A stretch of 64,000 nt of DNA. Source: Gamsiella multidivaricata (Eukaryota; Mortierellomycota; Mortierellomycetes; Mortierellales; Mortierellaceae). The notes under the pieces are model-generated. The model was not told the origin of the DNA. It made no database searches and saw nothing but the letters and a program-made list of their open reading frames with translations. Positions 48,403 to 60,400 of this stretch are shown here, piece after piece. The stretch covers positions 186,001 through 250,000 of the forward strand of contig NW_026251752.1 in NCBI RefSeq assembly GCF_025024155.1. The letters run 5' to 3'. Both the position numbers and the translations under genes were made by a program. The first letter of the stretch is position 1. Every line of letters starts with the position of its first letter.

Positions 48403-51282
48403 GTTTTTGAGTCGCTCACAAGAAAATATTTTTCTTGCCACCACACACGCCAACCCGACAGCTCGAAGCACCACAAGCACCCAGGACAAGTGGTTCCCCC
48501 GGTCGACTGCACGGCGTCCCCGTCTCGTCGCTGTCAGTCGGTCAGTCGGTCAGTCTGCACCTCCCATTGGACAGATGGGTCCAACACGAACACAGGGGGC
48601 ACTGGCGGGCGGAGAGGGACCCCTGTCCATGTGACACCCGCGCTGGTCGCCTCCGCTTGAGCTGCCAATGCTCAACATGCATCCACCAATGGGAGCCCTA
48701 CTCTGATGTGAAAGCGTCCTTTTCACGAGTGTGCTGCATTGCACCATGCTCCTATCTCTCCACGGCCCACCATCCGCCAAATTGACTTTGCTTCACCGCT
48801 GCAAACATCTTCCTCGTCGTCCTTCCTTGGCCTCTGTCCCATTAACTAAGTGTACCGCGACATGCGACAGTACCTCTTTTTTCCTTCTTTCGTCCTCCTC
48901 CTCCTCTTCCTCCTCTTTTTACTTCTGGCATGCATTTTAGAAGTAGACCGATGCACTGCAAACATGCATACAACATGCTCCTCACATACAGAGTGAGCGA
49001 GCAGGAAAAAAAAGAAAAATTAGGTGTGTACGCCCTTCGCGTTAGTCATGCCATTGCTGAACCCATTCTCACCCTCTTCATTTCTCTGGGAAAAAAAGCT
49101 CTTTTTAATTTTGCATGCAGCTGTTATTTGTTGTTATTTGTTAGTCTATCTGTTGTTTGTTCATACAACTCGTTCTGCTTGCATCAGCAGAGAGAATAAG
49201 CCCATGTCCCAAGTCGTTGATATGCCGCAGGCAGCAGTGCGTAAAAAATAGTTGTCTTTGTTACTTGCTGCAATTGTGTGGCGAAGACCAGGGGGCTAAT
49301 AAGAATCGCGGCTGTGCTGCTGTTGGTTGCCGTTGTGGCAAAAGTTCAAAAGCGCTGCCTACCCTTCAGCCTCCTCTGTAATTGGCAGTGCGGGCTCATC
49401 AATTGGGAAGGCGCCAGCCTGTTGCGCACAGGCTGATACGATGGTGCCCCTTGATATTTATTATCAAGAGACGGGTGCCCTGGAGGCAATCGGCTATACT
49501 TGGCCACTATGAAACATAATCAGCGACGCAGCCAATGAGCCTCTGTGATCTCCAACTAGGCAGTTTGAGCAGGCAATCTTTGAAAAGAAAAAGCGTCAGA
49601 GACATGGACTATGACAAGTAATAGCTGCTGCAGTGGTCATCAGTCCTGCCGTAACCCTGAACATCTTGTTGTCGGGCATGTGGATGGACAGCAATACGGA
49701 TGAAAGTATCAGCGATAATAATTGTTGACATGGACGTTGATAACAGACGCTGAGAGACAAGACCGAGCGCGTCGTGGCCCTTGGTCCTTTGCAAGCTTTT
49801 ACTCCTTCCTGCGGTGCACGTGTTTAAATGGCATAACTCAATTCAGCTAAATTGATAAATTTTCTTGTGTGTTGCTGTGTTTGCAGTTATGGAGACTGGC
49901 ACAAAACCCGTGCAAATTTTTTATCGTGAAGATATTTGAGCAGTGCCAATATGTTTTGGCGAGCGGGAGTGACGAGTGAGAGAACTTCTTGTACCACGAC
50001 CAGGGGCTGCTGGTAAGGTGCCTGCCTTCTTTCTTTTTTCTTTTTTCTTGTTGGTGACCGAGATGATAATCGTGCAGGACAGCCCTCGATAGAGCAAATC
50101 TCTTGCTTTCGCAACAGTGCACAAAGGAGGCCGCATGCACCACAAGGACTAGACTAGTGCAGGCGTGCATTTTTTTATATATTTTTTTTTTGCATGTTGC
50201 ATTTACGCTCGACAAATTCGGATGGCCCAGATTGGTTTCAACAACTCTCAGTGCCAGTAATCCCTGTTTCATTCCATAAATCCGTCTGGGTCCCATTGTT
50301 CACCTTCCTACACAAGACATTGCCAGTGGGTGCGCAGAAAAAAGAGACAGGGAGAGAATGAATAAATGATGATGGACGATGATCCTCTTCCCTATCTGAG
50401 TGGTCAAGAGCGGCGAATTGTATTGAGCGCAGGTAGGGTCCACAAATCAAGGAGCAAAAGAGCCGGCGGGGTATGACAGCAGCATGCTTGACGCAGATGG
50501 ACAACAAACTTTACTGCTGAGCGATGTGCTGTTGTCCTTTTTTTGATCGACCGCTCCCATTTTGTGGGAAGGGAGGGAAATCAGCGGAGCTCAGGCCAAC
50601 TCGGATCCATATTCGATGTTGCTGCAAGTCGGCCCTGTGCCTGAACCAGTCGTCCACGTACAATGTTCTTAGTTTCTTTTTAGACCCCTCTGCATCGGAC
50701 CCTGCGACAAATGACAAATAACAAATGAGAGGAAGAAGAGGGAAAACACTAAAACAAATAACACAGGCATCGTTCACTCGTCCATAAACCCCCGCATCGC
50801 ATCGCCTCAGTTTGCTTTGCAAATGCACCTCCGCCTTGCCTGGTTCGCCTGCTTGCTTTGACTTTTGCCATCTTCCTTTTTATATGTTAATTGGTTGGAT
50901 GGGTGCTTGCATATGGGATGTTACACCTCCTTAGCACCTTGGCAGGGGGATAACAGGAAAAAAGAGGGGACCCAGGGGTGTCTGGTGTCCAGTTTTTGGT
51001 TGTTTGGGTGGACATTTTTTGTTGTTGTTTATTGCCGCAGAGCGAATGAGTGAGTGTGCGAGTGGGCGGTGAACTCTCATATGTTTCTCTCGCCGTCAAT
51101 AAACAGACGACGAACTCAATACTGTTTTCCCTCCATCAACTCCAACAGCCTTTCCTTCTTCATTCCTTCATTCCTTCATTCCTTCATTCCATCCTCTTCC
51201 GCTTCCCTTTCTCTCCCTCTCTCCCTCTCCCTCTCCCGCTCTTACATCCTCACACTCCCGCACTCACACTACTCACACACAC

Positions 51283-51335
51283 TCACTCACTCACTCACTC
51301 ACTCACTCACTCACTCACTCACTCACTCACACACA
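51283..51335 (+). repeat. (ACTC)n tetranucleotide repeat upstream of the histidine kinase
   Basis: About eleven copies of ACTC flanked by CA-rich sequence, ending roughly 135 bp before the kinase start codon. It probably lies in the promoter or 5' leader. Confidence 0.9.
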
Positions 51336-51467
51336 CCCAGACGCACACACACACACCCACTCACACCCACTACCTAATACCACACCGTGCATGCACTCTA
51401 TCTAGACACTGCTCCCCACCACTACCGCAATACACAGCGCGCTGTGTGAACATCCTGTTCAGAAGCC

Positions 51468-54400
51468 ATGGCTACCCTCACAGACACCTACATGGACCAT
51501 GTAGCCAATGTCCTGGATATGCTCGGCCAGGACAGAGCCCTCGACTCAATACCTTCCCCATTCCTCTTCTCTCCCTCTTCCTCTTCAGCCTCACCCGCAA
51601 CACCATCCCCCGGATCCTCCTCCCCCCTCATCCAAAAGATCGATGTCGCACTTCAGCGGGTCGTCCAAAAGATTTTCCTAATGGAGCACGAACTGACTCG
51701 CCACCGTAGAGACTGTTCCTCCGCCAACGGAGCCCTCTACTACGACCGGCTCAACAGTACCCTCGACTCTACAAATCTACCCATCGTTCCGCCGATCCTC
51801 ACTCCCCCTGTCGACCCTCTTTCGCCATCATTCTCTGCCTTGACTCAGTGGACCGAAGGCATCACAGCCACAGTCTGGGGATTCCACGACCCTACAGCGG
51901 CCTATCCCACCCTGCATTCTTGTCTGTCCCAGGAGAGGTTGTCTCTGTCCGCCTCTCAGTCCTCCCCCGACAGCCGCAAGCGCGACCGCATCAGTCTTGC
52001 AAGGGCCAGCGAATTGCATGCTTCTCACACCCCTACTGCCTCCTCCTCCTCTTCGTCCTCCACGAATGAACTCGCTTCCAGCTCCGACCTTTCTACCGCC
52101 GCCATCACATCCTCAGCCATATCAGCAACATCTTCAACAGCAAAGCAATCGACGGCAACAGAACCCCCATCAATTGCTGTCGAAGCGCCCTTGGATTGCA
52201 GTGACATATTGGCGGACCCTGCGACTTCAATGCCCTCTTCCCCAGACTCCTTTCGCTCTGCTCGCTCATCATTCAATCCAGACGACTCTGACGTGATACC
52301 AACAACAGCACTCCCTCCAATCAATCATCATGCCGCTGCACTGACTGTTCCTGGTTTCTCAATGTCGAGCGAGAGCCCTTGCGCCGCATGCGTCCACAAA
52401 TGTGCACTGGTCGCTGCTGCTGTGGTTAGGGGTGAGTTGGGCGTACGGATAAACTGCGCACGAGAGGCATGCAACCGTACTGCTCTTACCACATCCATCA
52501 ACGCGATGGTGGCCAAGCTGTCAGATTTCACAGAGGAAGTCATCCAAGTCGCAGCCCAGGGAGTCGAGGGCAAGCTGGGCGTCCAGGCAAAGACGGCAGG
52601 TGAGCACGGCAAGTGGCAAGAGTTTGTCAGTCATCTGAACACCATGACACTCGGCCACATGGAGCAGGTCCGTGATATCGCATCCGTCTGCACAGCCGTC
52701 GCTCATGGCGACCTATCCAAGATGATTTCTGTCGAGGTCAAGGGAGAAACGCTCGTTCTGAAGAACACGATCAACACCATGGGTAAGTCAAGGCTGGATT
52801 GCAAATTATTGTCTCGCTTTTTGTGTGTGACGGATTGGAAGGAATTTTCTTTTGGACATCCAATCAAGGGCGTGATGAGCATGCGCTGCAAGATAGACAC
52901 TGACGACATTTCTTCTCGTTTTTTATTTGCTGCACCCTTGCGCGGACGAAATTTATCAAACATATCTTATGGATGCCTGCTCGAATACGTCGCCATTCAC
53001 ATCTCACAGTCGGTCAATTGCGATCATTCTCATCCGAGGTCACACGTGTCGCCCACGAAGTCGGAACAGAGGGAAAGCTGGGTGGTCAGGCCCACGTCAA
53101 GGGAGTCGCTGGAACCTGGAAAGAGCTCACGGACAACGTCAACATCATGGCCGCGAACTTGACAGTGCAGGTGCGAGATATTGCCAGTGTCAGCAAAGCT
53201 GTCGCTAAGGGCGACCTCTCCAAGAAGATCTCAGTCGAAGCTAGTGGCGAGATGATGGACCTCAAGAATACTATCAACACCATGGTCGACCAGCTGCAGG
53301 AATTCGCCACGGAGGTATCTCGTGTCAGTCTCGAAGTTGGTACAGAAGGCAAACTTGGTGGTCAAGCACATGTTAAAGATGTAAGCGGGACCTGGAAGGA
53401 GCTCACGGACAATGTGAACCTGATGGCCTCCAATCTCACGGGCCAGGTGCGTGATATTGCAACAGTCTGTAAAGCAGTCGCTTGTGGTGACCTGACAAAG
53501 AAGGTCAGCGTACCTGTCCAAGGAGAGATTCTGGAACTGAAGGAGACCATGAACACAATGGTGGACCAGCTGAGGACCTTTGCCGCTGAGGTCACTCGAG
53601 TCGCTCGCGAGGTCGGAACCGAAGGAAAGCTCGGTGGACAGGCTGAGGTCGAGGGCGTTGACGGTACGTGGAAGGAGCTGACTGACAATGTCAACACCAT
53701 GGCTGAGAACTTGACAGCCCAAGTGCGCGATATCGCCAACGTCAGTAAGGCCGTCGCTCGAGGCGATCTGTCCAAGAAGATTTCTGTCGAGGTCAAAGGA
53801 GAGATGATGGACCTGAAGCACACTATCAACATCATGGTTGACCAGCTCCAGGAGTTCGCCACTGAAGTATCTCGCGTGAGTCTGGAGGTCGGCACAGAAG
53901 GAAAACTGGGCGGCCAAGCAGTCGTCAAGGACGTCAGCGGTACCTGGAAGGAACTCACGGATAACGTCAATACCATGGCATCTAACCTTACGACCCAAGT
54001 CCGATCCATCGCAGAAGTCACGACAGCTGTCGCATGTGGAGATCTCAGCAAGAAGATTGACGTACAAGCCCAAGGTGAAATCTCAGAACTCAAGCTCACA
54101 GTCAATTCAATGGTCGAACAGCTGAGGACATTTGCAGCCGAGGTCACTCGAGTCGCCCGCGAGGTCGGAACCGAGGGCAAACTTGGGGGCCAAGCACATG
54201 TGAAGGGCGTCGATGGCACGTGGAAGGAGCTGACTGACAATGTCAACACCATGGCTGAGAACTTGACAGCTCAAGTGCGTGACATTGCAAGTGTTAGTAA
54301 GGCCGTCGCTCGAGGTGACCTGTCCAAGAAGATTTCCGTCGAGGTCAAAGGAGAAATGAGTGATCTGAAGCACACTATCAACACCATGGTCGACCAGCTC

Positions 54401-57400
54401 CAGCAGTTCGCCACCGAGGTATCTCGAGTGAGTCTGGAGGTCGGCACTGAGGGTAAACTTGGTGGTCAAGCAGTCGTCAAGGATGTCAGTGGTACTTGGA
54501 AGGAGCTCACGGATAACGTCAACACTATGGCCAGCAACTTGACAACCCAGGTACGATCAATCGCCGAGGTCACCACTGCCGTTGCGTGCGGCGATCTGTC
54601 CAAGAAGATCGATGTCGAGGCACAGGGTGAGATCTCAGAGTTGAAGTTGACGGTTAACTCCATGGTGGAGAGACTTCGCACTTTTGCCGCAGAGGTCACA
54701 CGTGTAGCACGCGAGGTCGGCACGGAAGGAAGGCTAGGAGGCCAGGCCGAGGTTAGAGGCGTCGATGGCACGTGGAAGGAACTCACGGACAACGTTAATA
54801 CCATGGCTGAGAACTTGACAGCTCAAGTACGTGACATCGCCAACGTCAGTAAGGCCGTCGCTCGCGGTGACCTGTCCAAGAAGATTTCTGTCGAGGTCAA
54901 GGGAGAAATGAGTGATCTGAAGCATACCATCAATACCATGGTCGACCAGCTCCAGCAGTTCGCCACCGAGGTATCTCGAGTGAGTCTAGAGGTTGGCACA
55001 GAAGGCAAGCTTGGCGGCCAAGCAGTCGTCAAGGATGTCAGTGGTACTTGGAAGGAGCTCACGGACAACGTCAACACCATGGCCAGCAACTTGACAACCC
55101 AGGTACGATCCATTGCCGAGGTGACGACAGCCGTCGCTTGTGGTGACTTGAGCAAGAAGATCGATGTCGAGGCACAGGGTGAGATCTCCGAGCTGAAGCT
55201 GACTGTCAATTCGATGGTGGAGCAGCTCAGAACATTCGCAGCTGAGGTTACTCGAGTCGCCCGTGAGGTCGGAACTGAAGGAAAGCTCGGTGGACAAGCG
55301 CAAGTGAAGGGCGTGGACGGCACGTGGAAGGAGCTGACTGACAACGTCAACACCATGGCCAGTAACTTGACAACCCAGGTGCGATCGATCGCAGAGGTCA
55401 CCACTGCTGTTGCGTGCGGCGATCTCAGCAAGAAGATCGATGTCGAGGCACAGGGCGAGATCTCCGAGCTGAAGCTGACGGTCAACTCGATGGTGGAGCA
55501 GCTGAGAACGTTCGCAGCTGAGGTCACTCGAGTCGCTCGTGAGGTCGGAACCGAAGGCAAACTTGGTGGACAAGCGCTGGTCAAGGATGTTAGCGGCACC
55601 TGGAAAGAATTGACGGACAATGTCAACACCATGGCTTCAAACTTGACGACCCAAGTCAGAGATATTGCCGATGTCAGCAAAGCAGTCGCCAAGGGTGACT
55701 TGACCAAGAAGATCACCGTGAACGTCAAGGGAGAGATGATGGACCTGAAACATACTATCAACACCATGGTCGACCAGCTCCAGGAGTTTGCCACCGAGGT
55801 CAGTCGTGTCAGTTTGGAAGTCGGCACAGAAGGAAAACTGGGCGGTCAAGCTGTGGTGAAGGACGTCAGTGGTACCTGGAAGGAGCTTACAGACAACGTC
55901 AACACCATGGCCAGTAACTTGACAACCCAGGTGCGATCCATTGCCGAGGTGACTACAGCCGTCGCTTGTGGTGACTTGAGCAAGAAGATCGATGTCGAAG
56001 CACAGGGTGAGATCTCCGAGCTGAAGCTGACTGTCAACTCGATGGTCGAACAGCTGAGGACATTCGCAGCCGAGGTTACTCGTGTTGCTCGTGAGGTCGG
56101 AACTGAAGGAAAGCTCGGTGGACAAGCGCAGGTTAAGGGTGTTGATGGAACGTGGAAGGAACTGACTGACAATGTCAACACCATGGCTGAGAACTTGACG
56201 GCGCAGGTACGTGATATCGCCAACGTCAGTAAAGCCGTCGCTCGCGGCGACCTGTCCAAGAAGATTTCTGTCGAGGTCAAGGGAGAGATGATGGACCTGA
56301 AGCACACTATCAACATCATGGTTGACCAGCTCCAGGAGTTCGCCACCGAGGTCACACGTGTCAGTTTGGAAGTCGGAACTGAGGGTAAACTTGGTGGTCA
56401 AGCAGTCGTCAAGGATGTCAGTGGTACTTGGAAGGAGCTTACAGATAATGTGAACACCATGGCATCCAATCTTACAACCCAAGTACGATCCATTGCCGAG
56501 GTTACTACTGCTGTTGCTTGTGGAGATTTGAGCAAGACTATTGAAGTAGAAGCACAAGGCGAGATCTCTGAGCTAAAGCTGACTGTCAATTCGATGGTGG
56601 AGCAGCTGAGGACATTCGCAGCCGAGGTTACTCGAGTGGCCCGTGAGGTCGGAACCGAAGGAAAGCTAGGTGGACAGGCTCAGGTGAAGGACGTTGGTGG
56701 TACGTGGAAGGAGCTGACGGAGAACGTCAACACCATGGCGGCCAACTTGACCACTCAAGTGCGTGACATTGCCGATGTCAGCAAAGCTGTTGCCAGGGGT
56801 GATTTGACCAAGAAGATCACTGTCAACGTCAAAGGAGAAATCCTGGACCTCAAGAACACCATCAACTCTATGGTATGTTATTGTCTTTGAAATTCATCTA
56901 TTGTTTATTGTATTAATGTTTGTTCGGCAGGCAACCAATGGATATTCACAATCACTTCTGCATTAGGTGGATCAACTTTCAACGTTCGCTGCTGAGGTCA
57001 CCCGTGTGGCCCGCGAAGTCGGAACCGAGGGCAAATTGGGAGGCCAGGCAGAGGTCGAGGAGGTCGATGGCACGTGGAAGGAACTTACAGACAATGTCAA
57101 CACCATGGCTGCCAATCTTACTGCGCAGGTGCGTGATATTGCCGGTGTCAGCAAAGCCGTCGCTAAGGGAGATCTGACCCAAAAGATCTCTGTGGATGCC
57201 AAGGGAGAGATTCTCGACTTGAAGAACACCATCAATATCATGGTATGTGGCAATTGGCGGCCCATTGCACTGAAACAGGGTATTATGTATTATGATACAG
57301 ACATCTAACTTCAGCGCTTACACGTTCTAGGTCGACCAGCTGTCCACTTTTTCTGCAGAGGTTACGCGTGTCGCTCGAGAGGTCGGCACAGAAGGAAAGC

Positions 57401-60400
57401 TAGGTGGCCAAGCAGAGGTCGAGGATGTTGACGGAACCTGGAAGGAACTGACCGACAACGTCAATACAATGGCTGCTAATCTCACGGCGCAGGTGCGATC
57501 CATCGCAGAGGTCACCACCGCTGTTGCATGCGGAGATCTTAGTAAGAAGATTGATGTACAAGCTCAAGGCGAAATCTCTGAGCTGAAATTGACGGTCAAT
57601 TCGATGGTGGAGCAGCTAAGAACGTTCGCAGCTGAGGTCACTCGAGTCGCTCGTGAGGTCGGAACCGAAGGCAAACTTGGTGGACAAGCGCTGGTCAAGG
57701 ATGTTAGCGGCACCTGGAAAGAATTGACGGACAATGTCAACACCATGGCTTCAAACTTGACGACCCAAGTCAGAGATATTGCCGATGTCAGCAAAGCAGT
57801 CGCCAAGGGTGACTTGACCAAGAAGATCACCGTGAACGTCAAGGGAGAGATGATGGACCTGAAACATACTATCAACACCATGGTCGACCAGCTCCAGGAG
57901 TTTGCCACCGAGGTCAGTCGTGTCAGTTTGGAAGTCGGCACAGAAGGAAAACTGGGCGGTCAAGCTGTGGTGAAGGACGTCAGTGGTACCTGGAAGGAGC
58001 TTACAGACAACGTCAACACCATGGCCAGTAACTTGACAACCCAGGTGCGATCCATTGCCGAGGTGACTACAGCCGTCGCTTGTGGTGACTTGAGCAAGAA
58101 GATCGATGTCGAAGCACAGGGTGAGATCTCCGAGCTGAAGCTGACTGTCAACTCGATGGTCGAACAGCTGAGGACATTCGCAGCCGAGGTTACTCGTGTT
58201 GCTCGTGAGGTCGGAACTGAAGGAAAGCTCGGTGGACAAGCGCAGGTTAAGGGTGTTGATGGAACGTGGAAGGAACTGACTGACAACGTCAACACCATGG
58301 CTGAGAACTTGACGGCGCAGGTACGCGACATCGCCAATGTCAGTAAAGCCGTCGCTCGAGGCGATCTGTCCAAGAAGATTTCTGTCGAGGTCAAAGGAGA
58401 GATGATGGACCTGAAGCACACTATCAACATCATGGTTGACCAGCTCCAGGAGTTCGCCACTGAAGTATCTCGCGTGAGTCTGGAGGTCGGCACAGAAGGA
58501 AAACTGGGCGGCCAAGCAGTCGTCAAGGACGTCAGTGGTACCTGGAAGGAGCTTACAGACAACGTCAATACTATGGCGTCCAATCTTACAGCACAAGTAC
58601 GATCTATTGCCGAGGTCACGACGGCTGTCGCATGTGGAGATCTCAGCAAGAAGATTGACGTACAAGCCCAAGGTGAAATCTCAGAACTCAAGCTCACAGT
58701 CAATTCAATGGTCGAACAGCTGAGGACATTTGCAGCCGAGGTCACTCGAGTCGCCCGCGAGGTCGGAACCGAGGGCAAACTTGGGGGCCAAGCACATGTG
58801 AAGGGCGTCGATGGCACGTGGAAGGAGCTGACTGACAATGTCAACACCATGGCTGAGAACTTGACGGCGCAGGTACGTGATATCGCCAACGTCAGTAAAG
58901 CCGTCGCTCGCGGCGACCTGTCCAAGAAGATTTCTGTCGAGGTCAAAGGAGAGATGATGGACCTGAAGCACACTATCAACATCATGGTTGACCAGCTCCA
59001 GGAGTTCGCCACCGAGGTCACACGTGTCAGTTTGGAAGTCGGAACTGAGGGTAAACTTGGTGGTCAAGCAGTCGTCAAGGATGTCAGTGGTACTTGGAAG
59101 GAGCTTACAGATAATGTGAACACCATGGCATCCAATCTTACAACCCAAGTACGATCCATTGCCGAGGTTACTACTGCTGTTGCTTGTGGAGATTTGAGCA
59201 AGACTATTGAAGTAGAAGCACAAGGCGAGATCTCTGAGCTAAAGCTGACGGTCAATTCGATGGTGGAACAGCTGAGGACATTCGCAGCCGAGGTTACTCG
59301 AGTGGCCCGTGAGGTCGGAACCGAAGGAAAGCTAGGTGGACAGGCTCAGGTGAAGGACGTTGGTGGTACGTGGAAGGAGCTGACGGAGAACGTCAACACC
59401 ATGGCGGCCAACTTGACCACTCAAGTGCGTGACATTGCCGATGTCAGCAAAGCTGTTGCCAGGGGTGATTTGACCAAGAAGATCACTGTCAACGTCAAAG
59501 GAGAAATCCTGGACCTCAAGAACACTATTAACTCAATGGTAAGTCTATACGCTTTGCATTTTTATTTTGATGCCTTCATTCAAAAGTGGCTAATGAATCT
59601 CATTCTGCTATAGGTGGATCAACTGTCGATGTTCGCCAATGAGGTGACGCGTGTCGCGCGCGAGGTCGGCACTGAGGGTAAGCTAGGAGTACAAGCCCAA
59701 GTGCAGGATGTCCGGGGAACATGGAAGGAAATCACGTCCAATGTCAACACCATGGCCAGTAACTTGACGGCCCAGGTGCGCGCCTTCGCCTCCATTTCGA
59801 CTGCTGCCACAGACGGAGATTTTACTCAGTTTATCACTGTCGAGGCCAATGGAGAGATGGACTCGCTCAAGACTAAGATTAACCAGATGGTGTATAATCT
59901 CCGCGAAAGTATCCAAAAGAACACTGCCGCGCGTGAGGCAGCCGAGCTTGCAAATCGATCTAAATCCGAGTTCTTGGCCAACATGTCTCATGAGATCAGG
60001 TAGACGCTTTTGGAGTTTTATGTGCGGTATATACTCATGGATTGTTCGTGGTAATGATCTGTGCTAATGCGCTTCTTTTTAATCCCGTATAGAACTCCTA
60101 TGAACGGTATCATCGGAATGACCAGTTTGACATTGGAAACAGAGCTCACCCGACAGCAGCGCGAGAACCTGGTGATTGTCAGCCATCTGGCCCACTCTCT
60201 GCTCACTATCATTGATGATATCCTTGATATCTCCAAGAGTAAGTCTGTTCCCGCCTCAACTACAATTTGGTTCGCATTTGAATTTGTTCTGCTTGCTAAT
60301 ATATACATTTTACGCAATATTTAGTCGAGGCTGGTAAAATGACGATTGAGCAAGCACCCTTCTCTCTTCGTACTCAAGCATTCGGGGTCCTGAAGACACT

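Larger units (their letters stand above)
47592..51467. other. 3.9 kb divergent intergenic region between SKN7 and the histidine kinase
   Basis: No supported gene. It holds several low-complexity blocks: purine-rich 47600-48000, GGGGAT hexamers at 48168, TGGGT pentamers at 48369, CTTCATTC repeats around 51155-51190, and ACTC repeats at 51283. The ACTC block and the C/T-rich stretch before it are probably in the kinase promoter or leader. Confidence 0.6.

Noticed and set aside
48056..48660. Overlapping frames across the GGGGAT and GGGTT arrays
   Set aside because: Composition is dictated by the microsatellites; open frames on both strands in several phases show no coding constraint.
53086..59255. 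Long minus-strand frames (up to about 350 residues) opposite the HAMP array
   Set aside because: They repeat with the same 92-residue period as the kinase and arise from its codon pattern; there is no independent start, splice or family signal.
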